64,000 bases of DNA from Flavobacteriaceae bacterium (lineage in GTDB: Bacteria; Bacteroidota; Bacteroidia; Flavobacteriales; Flavobacteriaceae). Positions 1 to 6,548 of this stretch are shown one piece after another. The translations under genes and the position numbers were made by a program. Every line of letters begins with the position of its first letter. The stretch's first letter is position 1. The DNA is taken from contig JAKIUU010000002.1 of NCBI GenBank assembly GCA_021647405.1, positions 62,001 to 126,000 of the forward strand. The letters run 5' to 3'. Below the pieces are notes generated by a model. It was not told the DNA's origin and made no database searches. It saw only the letters and a program-made list of their open reading frames with translations.

Positions 1-103
1 CTTCTTTTGGAAATAACTGACTCATCAATTTTATGTCGATTTTAAATTTCCTTGCCAATTGATAAACTTCTAGTTTTTCGAAAGAATAGATGTGGTATTT
101 CAT
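1..103 (-). CDS. Four-helix-bundle protein (S23/IVP-like), N-terminal part only
   Basis: A minus-strand frame starts at an ATG at 101-103 and runs off the left edge of the window. The visible residues begin MKYHIYSFEKLEVYQLAR and contain the opening helix pattern (F-x-K-L-x-V-Y-x-x-A) typical of the four-helix-bundle family related to 23S rRNA intervening-sequence proteins and to Avd of diversity-generating retroelements. Two complete relatives lie at 2712-3086 and 4794-5150, which supports the call. The function of these stand-alone bundle proteins is not known. The C-terminal two thirds is outside the window, so whether it is intact cannot be judged. Confidence 0.7.
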   Translation of the reverse strand, partial: MKYHIYSFEKLEVYQLARKFKIDIKLMSQLFPKE

Positions 104-342
104 TGTATAAACTAAATTATAGTTTTAAAAATTTTAAATAATTAAAAGCAGTTAGATAAAAAAGGTTATTTGGTTAACTGGTGAATCGGTTAAACGAAGT
201 TCTTTTTCATGTTTTTAATTATCTGTTAAACGATTAAACAGTTAATCAGTTAAACAGTTGTACAAAGGTTAATCGGTTATTTGGATTTATATACTAACGT
301 TTCAGTTAAACAATTAAACGGTTAAACAGTTAACCTATACAA
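104..342. repeat. Gap with 8-bp word array forming a long imperfect inverted repeat
   Basis: The gap between fcl and the four-helix-bundle gene is built from degenerate variants of GTTAAACG, GTTAATCG and similar words. GGTTAACTG at 172-180 returns as its reverse complement CAGTTAACC at 327-335, and the words between are largely complementary as well, so the tract could fold into a long imperfect hairpin. No gene is seen here. Confidence 0.6.
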
Positions 343-1290
343 CTACATTTTCACTTCCTTAATTGTATCCACGTGTTCTAAAAACCACTTATATGTTAAT
401 TTTAACCCTGCTTCTAAACTTGTGTTTGCTTGCCATCCTTCTTTTTTTAATTTAGAGACGTTCAACCATTTTCGTGGTGTGCCATTAGGCTTAGAATCAT
501 CCCATTTGATATCTCCTTTATGTCCTACTACTTTTTGAATTTTTGTAGCGAGTTCTTTTATTGTCAAGTCTTCTCCACAACCTACATTGTACAAATAGTC
601 ACTTAATTTATTTTCGAATGCAAAACACACGGCTTCTGCCAAATCATCTACAAATAAAAACTCACGTAAAGGCGTTCCTGTTCCCCATAATTCAACAGAC
701 TCTCTGTTTTCTTTTGCTTCATGAAATTTCCGTATCATAGCTGGTAAGACATGAGAAGTATTTAAGTCAAAATTGTCATGGATGCCATATAAATTAGTAG
801 GCATTAAGCTTACATAATCTAATCCGTATTGATTTCTAATAGCTTCGCAGGCTTTTACGCCTGAAATTTTAGCAATAGCATACCATTCATTTGTGGATTC
901 CAACTGACCAGTAAGCAAGGCTTCTTCTCTGATAGGTTGCTCGGCTAATTTTGGATAAATACAAGAACTGCCTAAAAAAATAAATTTTTTAATGCCCACT
1001 TTAAAAGCCCCATTAATTAAGTTATTTTGGATGAGCATGTTTTCCATTATAAATTGATAAGGATAGGTTTTGTTTGCCAATATACCGCCAACTCTTGCCG
1101 CGGCATCAATCACAACTTCAATTTTGCTCTCTTTTAAAAATTGATTTACCGCTGCTTGATTTCTTAAATCTAATACTGTACTTGGTTTTCCTATTAAATT
1201 TGTATAGCCATTTTGAACTAGTTGTCTCCAAATAGCACGACCAACCATGCCGTTATGACCTGCAATGTAAATTTTGATGTTTTTATTCAT
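343..1290 (-). CDS. fcl: GDP-L-fucose synthase
   Basis: Converts GDP-4-keto-6-deoxy-D-mannose to GDP-L-fucose by epimerisation and NADPH reduction, in the cytoplasm, supplying fucose for surface polysaccharide. The 315-residue protein is an extended SDR of normal length. It has the cofactor loop GHNGMVG at residues 11-17, the catalytic serine region GSSC near 107-110, and the YxxxK pair at Tyr137/Lys141. It also has the family stretch around INPTNLYG-like residues (MPTNLYGIHDNFD). It overlaps the end of ugd by 8 bp, so the two are translationally coupled. The partner gene gmd is not in the window and probably lies beyond the left edge or elsewhere in the genome. Confidence 0.95.
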   Translation of the reverse strand: MNKNIKIYIAGHNGMVGRAIWRQLVQNGYTNLIGKPSTVLDLRNQAAVNQFLKESKIEVVIDAAARVGGILANKTYPYQFIMENMLIQNNLINGAFKVGIKKFIFLGSSCIYPKLAEQPIREEALLTGQLESTNEWYAIAKISGVKACEAIRNQYGLDYVSLMPTNLYGIHDNFDLNTSHVLPAMIRKFHEAKENRESVELWGTGTPLREFLFVDDLAEAVCFAFENKLSDYLYNVGCGEDLTIKELATKIQKVVGHKGDIKWDDSKPNGTPRKWLNVSKLKKEGWQANTSLEAGLKLTYKWFLEHVDTIKEVKM

Positions 1291-2626
1291 CTTTCAACGA
1301 GCTATTCTTTCCTATCTGCCAATACTCAAATCCTTTTTCTTTTAACCCAAAACTGTGATACTGGTTGCGCCCATCAAAAATAATGGGGTTTTTTAATTGG
1401 TTTTTTATAAATGTAAAATCGGGCGAACGGAATGCTTTCCATTCGGTTAATAAAATTAAAGCGTCGGCTTGGGGCAGGCAGGCTTCTTTGGTGTCGCAGT
1501 ATTGGATGTTTTTAATATCTTTTAAATAAAAAGATTGGGCTTCTGTCATCGCTTTAGGATCATAGGCTTTAATCTGTGCGCCGCGTTTTGTGAGTGCTTT
1601 TACCACATCAATAGCTGGGGCTTCGCGCATATCGTCTGTTTCGGGCTTAAAAGCCAAGCCCCAGAGGGCAAAAGTTTTACCGCTTAAATCTTCGCCAAAG
1701 CGTTTGATAATTTTATGGGCTATAATCAATTTTTGGCGGTCATTTACATCTTCTACAGCTGTAATCAATTGGGCTTTGTAGCCTTTTTCGGTCGCCATTT
1801 TCTGCAAGGCTTTAACATCTTTTGGAAAACAGGATCCCCCATAACCAGAACCGGGATAAATAAAGCTGTACCCAATGCGCTTGTCAGATCCAATACCAAT
1901 GCGTACCTGATTGACATCGGCACCCGCACGCTCACAAATATTAGCCACCTCGTTCATAAACGATATTTTGGTAGCCAACATGGCATTGGCGGCGTATTTG
2001 GTCATTTCGGCAGAGCGGATATCCATCACAATCATACGCTCGTGATTCATTAAAAATGGTGTGTAGAGTTGTTTTATTTTATCTGTGGCATAGGGGCTTT
2101 CAGCCCCAATAACCACACGATCGGGTTTCATAAAGTCGGCTATGGCCGCCCCTTCTTTTAAAAATTCAGGATTCGACACCACATCAAAAGTCAAGGCACT
2201 CCCTCTTTTGTCTAATTGTTTTTGAATGGCCGCCTTAACCTTATCGGCTGTGCCTACCGGAACGGTTGATTTATCAACCACAATCAGGTGTTTGTCCATG
2301 ACATCGCCAATACTTTTGGCTACCGCCAATACGTATTGTAAATCGGCCGCCCCATCTGCCCCCATAGGTGTTCCCACGGCTATAAAGACCATTTCGGTAG
2401 CTGCGAGAGCGGCTTTAAAATCAGTCGTAAAAAACAAATTGCCGTTTGTCTTGTTCTTTAAGACCATAGCTTCTAAACCGGGCTCATAAATAGGGACAAT
2501 GCCTTTTTTGAGTTGGTCTATTTTGTTTGTGTCTATATCAACACAAGTCACCTTGTTGCCCATTTCTGAGAAACATGTGCCGGAGACGAGTCCGACATAG
2601 CCTGTGCCTATTATGGTGATGTTCAT
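1283..2626 (-). CDS. ugd: UDP-glucose 6-dehydrogenase
   Basis: Oxidises UDP-glucose to UDP-glucuronate with two NAD+, a precursor for acidic surface polysaccharide. The protein has 447 residues, the usual length. The N-terminal Rossmann loop GTGYVG is at residues 7-12. The substrate-binding motif VSNPEFLKEG lies near 150-159 and the catalytic cysteine is Cys266 in GYGGSCFPKD. The C-terminal UDP-binding domain is complete (ALWGLAFKPETDDMREAP). It could in principle be a UDP-ManNAc dehydrogenase, but motifs and length fit Ugd better. It is expressed with fcl, whose start overlaps its end. Confidence 0.95.
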   Translation of the reverse strand: MNITIIGTGYVGLVSGTCFSEMGNKVTCVDIDTNKIDQLKKGIVPIYEPGLEAMVLKNKTNGNLFFTTDFKAALAATEMVFIAVGTPMGADGAADLQYVLAVAKSIGDVMDKHLIVVDKSTVPVGTADKVKAAIQKQLDKRGSALTFDVVSNPEFLKEGAAIADFMKPDRVVIGAESPYATDKIKQLYTPFLMNHERMIVMDIRSAEMTKYAANAMLATKISFMNEVANICERAGADVNQVRIGIGSDKRIGYSFIYPGSGYGGSCFPKDVKALQKMATEKGYKAQLITAVEDVNDRQKLIIAHKIIKRFGEDLSGKTFALWGLAFKPETDDMREAPAIDVVKALTKRGAQIKAYDPKAMTEAQSFYLKDIKNIQYCDTKEACLPQADALILLTEWKAFRSPDFTFIKNQLKNPIIFDGRNQYHSFGLKEKGFEYWQIGKNSSLKDE

Positions 2627-2711
2627 TTTCTGTTATCGGTTATCGGTTGTCTGTTATCGGTTGTCTGTTGGCGATTAGTTAAAAATTGAACAGATAACAA
2701 AAACAGATAAC
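2627..2711. repeat. Word array flanking the four-helix-bundle gene (CTGTTATCGG type)
   Basis: Variants of CTGTTATCGG and GTTGTCTG repeat from about 2630 to 2680. The complementary word AACAGATAAC appears twice just after, at about 2690-2710. The tract therefore contains its own inverted copy. A similar array, with the same words, lies on the other side of the bundle gene at about 3087-3170. Confidence 0.55.
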
Positions 2712-3086
2712 TTATTTAAAATTATTCCAATTCTTCTTAACGTACTGTATAAATTTATAGATTTTTGCCCCTAAAATATCGTATTCATTTTGAAGTGGCT
2801 TTACTTCATCTGCCAAATGAGGATAAAGATGTTGTATTTTTTCGAAATGACACCCTGTTTCTAAATTGCTGGCATGCGAATAAGTTAAAAATTTTAAGAA
2901 GTCGGCTTTATATTGTTTCCTACCATATCCTTCAACTATATTTGAAACCACTGAATCAGCTGATCTTCTTATTTGACTTCCCAATTCATATAACTCATAC
3001 TTAGGTAGTTTTAAAGAAATGGCATGAGTTTTATAAAAAAGCGTCAAACTCGTTGTGTAAATTTCCAAATCTTTATAACTTTTCAC
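2712..3086 (-). CDS. Four-helix-bundle protein (S23/IVP-like)
   Basis: A 124-residue protein beginning MKSYKDLEIYTTSLTLFYKT. It has the family pattern of this fold: an opening helix with YKDLEIY, a central segment with YELGSQIRRSADSVVSNIVEG that matches the widespread motif (LxxQxRRAaxSvxxNIxEG), and a third helix with FLKFLTYSHAS. Members are found as ORFs inside 23S rRNA intervening sequences, as Avd next to diversity-generating retroelements, and as lone genes, often in polysaccharide loci of Bacteroidota. No reverse transcriptase or rRNA is nearby, so it belongs to the lone class. The function is unknown. It is flanked on both sides by word-array repeats. Confidence 0.85.
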   Translation of the reverse strand: MKSYKDLEIYTTSLTLFYKTHAISLKLPKYELYELGSQIRRSADSVVSNIVEGYGRKQYKADFLKFLTYSHASNLETGCHFEKIQHLYPHLADEVKPLQNEYDILGAKIYKFIQYVKKNWNNFK

Positions 3087-3962
3087 CAGTTGTTTGTTAT
3101 TGGTTGTCGGTTGACTGTTTTCTATTTGTTAGCTACAGAACGGAAAACAGAGAACTGATAACAGCTTATAGGTTTTGGGTTAACTGCCTTTCGGCAGGGT
3201 TTTTTATTCCGTGTTTCGCGTTCTATATCGTCCTAATTTATCATTTTGATTTCTAGCTTCTAATCACTGCTACTAACAACTGTTCTGTGTTTCGTGTTGT
3301 TTTAATTCTGAATTCTATAAACTGTCATTGCGAGGAGGTCTGAAAGACCGACGTGGCCTGCCCGTACCGAAAAGGTACATTCGGGCGGGCAATCTTTTGA
3401 ATGATCACTTCTCATTTTGAGACCACCACACTCCCGCTATGCGGGATCTCGCGAAGACGTTTTAACGAGGAGCTCGGCTGCCGTAGCGACGTGGTTATCC
3501 CGCCACGACGGGCAGACTCACGAAACATTGTAACTACCTTCATAAGATTGCTTCATCACGCTAAAGCGTGATTCGCAAAGACGTTTTTCTATTTTCTTTA
3601 CGCGCTGCCCCGTGATGATAGTTAAAACTTATAACCAGCCTTCGGCTGACAGGCCCAAAACTAAAAAAATTAAAATTAAAACTTTAGCTCGTTTCTAACA
3701 AGCTGCCCACTGTTACTGATTACTGACCACTGCTTACTTAAAAACGCCTTTAGCGTTTTAACACGGCTTCGCCCTTCTCAGTCACATTCTGATTACTCAA
3801 AATAAGCTGATAAATTTTTACCACTCTTGATACTTCGCCATTTTCAATTGTCCCCCTTGCCTGTCCGACCTTAGGCGGGAGGGGACAATTGCTTTGATTT
3901 ATCTTTTAATGTATCAAATCACATTTACCCATTATAGCGCTGGCTCAACATGACATTGTACT
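3087..3962. repeat. 876-bp gap: word array, REP-like palindromes and a large hairpin
   Basis: No gene is seen. From 3087 to about 3175 there is a GTTGTTTGTTATTGG-type word array with complementary words (GAACTGATAACAG) near its end. From 3323 to 3583 two copies of a palindromic repeat family occur, with the family ends TCATTGCGAGG and TTCGCAAAGACG and the internal words GACGTGG and AGATTGC. Other copies are at 18823-18943 and inside metG. Around 3827-3917 there is a long hairpin just downstream of the antiterminator gene (separate entry). The rest has no recognisable content. Confidence 0.6.
3827..3917. terminator. Long hairpin downstream of the UpxY-like gene
   Basis: The core arms CAATTGTCCCC (3845-3855) and GGGGACAATTG (3881-3891) pair perfectly over 11 bp. 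Outside them TTGATAC (3827-3833) pairs with GTATCAA (3911-3917). The structure sits about 45 nt downstream of the antiterminator stop codon, between it and the next genes of the cluster. It could be a terminator that UpxY-modified polymerase reads through, or a repeat remnant. Its arms also contain GCCTGTCCGACCTTAGGC-like sequence seen in other repeats here. Confidence 0.4.
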
Positions 3963-4568
3963 TCATTTTTTTAAGGGCTCAATATACGTCAATGGGATAT
4001 CTAATACAAACTCTAATCCCAAATTTTTTATCCCTACCAACACACGGTGTTTCCCTTTAACGGCAACACATTCGCCGTACAAACCCATCATGGCACCATT
4101 GGTTATTTGGACCGGCGTTCCTTTTTTGACATTTACAATTTCATCAGCTATAATAACATCGGGATGTTGACATATTATCTTTAAATTTTCTATTTCATAA
4201 CCGCGTACAATAGCGGGTTTTTTTAAATGTTTTAATATCCCCACAACACCACTGTGTTTTAACAAGCTGTTTAAATACTTTTCTTCGTGTTTTACAAAAA
4301 CATACGAATTTATAAGAGGTACTTGAACCTTCTTTTTTCGGTCACTCCACTGTCTGACAGTATGAATTAAAGGCAAGAAAACAGTAACCCCCGCGGCTTC
4401 TAAAAGTTTACACACCTTTTTTTCCCAACGGGGCTTGGTGTAGAGGGCGTACCATACCAGGTTCCGAATTCCGAGTTCCGGGTTTTGGGCCTGCCTACCG
4501 CAGGTAAGTTTGGGCCTGCCTACCGCAGGTAGGTTTGGGGTCGCTCTATTGGTTGGTTGGCTGTTCAT
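3963..4568 (-). CDS. UpxY-like transcription antiterminator (NusG family)
   Basis: A specialised NusG paralogue of 201 residues. In Bacteroides such proteins prevent premature termination of the capsule operon they sit in. The NGN domain starts at WYALYTKPRWEKKVCKLLE, followed by GVTVFLPLIHTVRQW and PLINSYVFVKH. The C-terminal KOW-like part contains VKKGTPVQITNGAMMGLYG. The upstream frame runs to 4628, but I chose the ATG at 4566-4568 (MNSQPTN). The roughly 30 residues between this start and the NGN domain are encoded by two tandem copies of a palindromic repeat (4486-4540), so the native start may have been lost or displaced. It lies inside the wza-wzc-ugd-fcl cluster on the same strand. Confidence 0.85.
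   Translation of the reverse strand: MNSQPTNRATPNLPAVGRPKLTCGRQAQNPELGIRNLVWYALYTKPRWEKKVCKLLEAAGVTVFLPLIHTVRQWSDRKKKVQVPLINSYVFVKHEEKYLNSLLKHSGVVGILKHLKKPAIVRGYEIENLKIICQHPDVIIADEIVNVKKGTPVQITNGAMMGLYGECVAVKGKHRVLVGIKNLGLEFVLDIPLTYIEPLKK
4486..4540. repeat. Two tandem copies of a GCCTGCCTACCGCAGGTA repeat inside the upxY reading frame
   Basis: The palindromic unit GCCTGCCTACCGCAGGTA occurs twice about 22 bp apart, preceded by TTGG. Related units occur in gaps at about 9937-9952 (GCCTGCCACCGCAGGTAGG) and near 27570. Here the repeat is translated, giving the N-terminal residues TPNLPAVGRPKLTCGRQAQ of the UpxY-like protein. Confidence 0.75.
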
Positions 4569-4793
4569 ATAATTGACTTTGACATTGACTAAGACTTTGA
4601 CTTGTCCGACCTCTGGCGGAGGAGACACCCGACAAAGTTGAGAGGGGTGTTCGACCTACTTATTTCATTTTTTTTGATTTCGATTTTAGTCTTAGTCATA
4701 GTTTTGGTCTTTGTCAAAGTTTTGGTAAAGAGTTTGGTTATTCATTCATTTTGACTTTGACTAAGACTTTGACTAAGACTTTGACTATAACTT
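4569..4793. repeat. GACTTTGACTAAGA-type word array
   Basis: The gap is made of words such as GACTTTGAC, CTAAGACTTTGACT and their reverse complements AGTCTTAGTC and GTCAAAGT. The plus-orientation words dominate at 4570-4605 and 4750-4790, while complementary words dominate at 4683-4725. They therefore form internal inverted repeats. The reverse-complement words return on the other side of the neighbouring bundle gene at 5160-5210. Confidence 0.55.
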
Positions 4794-5150
4794 TTATTTT
4801 TTTAAGATCTTTTTTATCAATCCACTTATACGTTTTTGTAAACTCATTAGTTCTTCTAAAATTATTGTTTGTTGACTTTCTTTTATATAATTTCTTCTTA
4901 AAGCGATAATTAATTGCGTTTCAAGCTCAAAGGACGATCCTAAACTGTATTCTAAAAATCGCGCAAAATCTTTTTCTGAATACCTACTAGCGCCTTCTGC
5001 AATATTAGAAGGAACTGATACCGCAGCTCTTGACATTTGAGACGCTAAAGCGTAAAGCTCTTTCTTAGGAAATGTATCTAATGCACAATAAACTTTATCT
5101 GTAATTTCCACAGCATCAATCCAAATATCATATTTTCTAAAGTTTCTCAT
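4794..5150 (-). CDS. Four-helix-bundle protein (S23/IVP-like)
   Basis: A 118-residue relative of the gene at 2712-3086. It opens MRNFRKYDIWIDAVEITDKVY, then has the conserved segment YALASQMSRAAVSVPSNIAEGASR (the SxxxxNIAEG motif is unmistakable) and FARFLEYSLGSSFELETQL. It ends 24 bp before the Gfo/Idh gene on the transcript's upstream side. The function is unknown; relatives are Avd of retroelements and rRNA intervening-sequence proteins. It is bracketed by GACTTTGACT-type arrays that are inverted relative to each other. Confidence 0.88.
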   Translation of the reverse strand: MRNFRKYDIWIDAVEITDKVYCALDTFPKKELYALASQMSRAAVSVPSNIAEGASRYSEKDFARFLEYSLGSSFELETQLIIALRRNYIKESQQTIILEELMSLQKRISGLIKKILKK

Positions 5151-5174
5151 AATTACTTTTTTTTAGTCTTAGTC

Positions 5175-6167
5175 TTAGTTTTGGTCTTTGTCTTTGTCAA
5201 AGTTTTTAAAAGGATGTTTACTCAATTTATACTTGACCAAAGGGTGGTAATCGCCTTTAATAGGCGAAAGCGCTGCATTGCGAATATCGTGTACCAATTG
5301 TACCGAAGCCTCGGCATCGGTTAAACCGAAACCATTTCCTTTGATTATTTTTTCGTAACTCTTAGTGTGTAAATCGAAAAAGCCCCCGCTGAATTCAATT
5401 TCTTGTCCGTTAACGGTAATAGAACGGTATGTTCTCTGCGCTTTGGCTTTTATGGCGTCGGGAATTAAATCGCAATTAATAGATAAAAACCAGCGCACCC
5501 GGGCTTGTTTAAATTCCAAATACCCTGCCGTCCGATCGTGGGTATGTAAATGCACCACATTCTTTTGAAGGGGGCCAAAGACCCAGGCCAACATGTCGTA
5601 AAAATGCACCCCAATATTGGTGGCAATACCACCCGATTTTGACACATTCCCTTTCCATGAGGTGTAATACCAATGGCCACGCGAGGTTAGATAGGTTAAA
5701 TCGACATCGTAAATTTTGTCTTTTGGGCCGGTTGCTATTTGTTTTTTAAGCGCAATGATACTTTCGTGTAAGCGCAATTGTAAAATGGTATTGACCTGAT
5801 TGCCTGTCTCTCTCTCAATAGTTTTAAGGGCCTCTATGTTCCACGGATTGAGCACCAATGGTTTTTCGCAAATGGCATCGGCGCCACTGCGCAAAGCAAA
5901 ACGGATATGCGCATCGTGTAAATAATTGGGGGTACAAATGCTTACATAATCCAGTTTGAGATTTTTCTCACGCTTTAATTTTTCTATATGGCGGTCGAAA
6001 CGTTCGAATTCCACAAAAAAATCGGCATTGGGGAAATAACTGTCTATAACACCCACAGAATCAAAAGGATCTAAGGCTGCTATTAAGCCATTACCAGTGT
6101 CTTTTATGGCGCGCAAATGTCTGGGAGCAATGTAACCAGCGGCACCAATTAAGGCAAATTTTTTCAT
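5175..6167 (-). CDS. Gfo/Idh/MocA sugar dehydrogenase, WlbA/WbpB-like
   Basis: A 330-residue NAD-dependent oxidoreductase for nucleotide sugars. The Rossmann start is FALIGAAGYIAPRHL, the family motif CEKPLVLN carries the Glu-Lys-Pro signature, and GGIATNIGVHFYDMLAWVFG corresponds to the substrate-binding His region. The resemblance to WlbA/WbpB (oxidation of UDP-GlcNAcA at C3 on the way to 2,3-diamino sugars) includes YLTSRGHWYYTSWKG and KSGGIATN. The usual partners (aminotransferase WlbC/WbpE and acetyltransferase WlbB/WbpD) are not in the window. The role in surface polysaccharide synthesis follows from the wza/wzc neighbours. The exact substrate is an inference. Confidence 0.88.
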   Translation of the reverse strand: MKKFALIGAAGYIAPRHLRAIKDTGNGLIAALDPFDSVGVIDSYFPNADFFVEFERFDRHIEKLKREKNLKLDYVSICTPNYLHDAHIRFALRSGADAICEKPLVLNPWNIEALKTIERETGNQVNTILQLRLHESIIALKKQIATGPKDKIYDVDLTYLTSRGHWYYTSWKGNVSKSGGIATNIGVHFYDMLAWVFGPLQKNVVHLHTHDRTAGYLEFKQARVRWFLSINCDLIPDAIKAKAQRTYRSITVNGQEIEFSGGFFDLHTKSYEKIIKGNGFGLTDAEASVQLVHDIRNAALSPIKGDYHPLVKYKLSKHPFKNFDKDKDQN

Positions 6168-6548
6168 ATGCAGAATCCTTTTTTTTTAAGAGGGATCTCG
6201 ATTTTTGATTAATAAACAAAGTTACTGTTTTTGACCTCTCAGGCAAATATTTAACAGTTTCTTTTAAGGGGGATAATTCCCCTTTTTGGGGCTTTATAGG
6301 TGGTTTTTGAATGTTTACTGACTTTGACACATACCTTGACTTTGACCAAGGTGTCGGTTATCTGTTAAAAGTTGGTTTTTGCGATTTGTTTTTTTGGCAT
6401 TTGAGATTTGAGATTTGAGATTTGGTATTTGTCTTTTGAGATTTGGTATTTGGTATTTGTTTTTTTGGCATTTGATGCTTGCAATTACAAATCCTCAAAT
6501 CAACTCATCTTCAAATCTGTAAACTAATCACTGAATACCTGATACAAA
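6168..6548. repeat. 381-bp gap with 7-bp word array
   Basis: No gene is seen. From about 6395 to 6475 the DNA is a run of 7-bp words TTTGAGA, TTTGGTA and TTTTTGG. From about 6485 to 6520 the complementary words CAAATCCTCAAATC and TTCAAATC follow, so the gap can fold back on itself. An open frame on the minus strand at 6091-6330 overlaps the dehydrogenase start and is not convincing. Confidence 0.55.

Noticed and set aside
160..340. CRISPR-like spaced repeats in the word arrays
   Set aside because: Repeat units are only 6-10 bp, degenerate and without spacers of constant length; no cas genes.
1715..2489. Plus-strand frames opposite ugd (112 and 87 codons)
   Set aside because: Antisense shadows of a full-length dehydrogenase with all catalytic motifs.
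2712..5150. Diversity-generating retroelement, because the bundle proteins resemble Avd
   Set aside because: No reverse transcriptase and no template/variable repeat pair with adenine-specific differences are visible; lone S23-type bundle genes are common.
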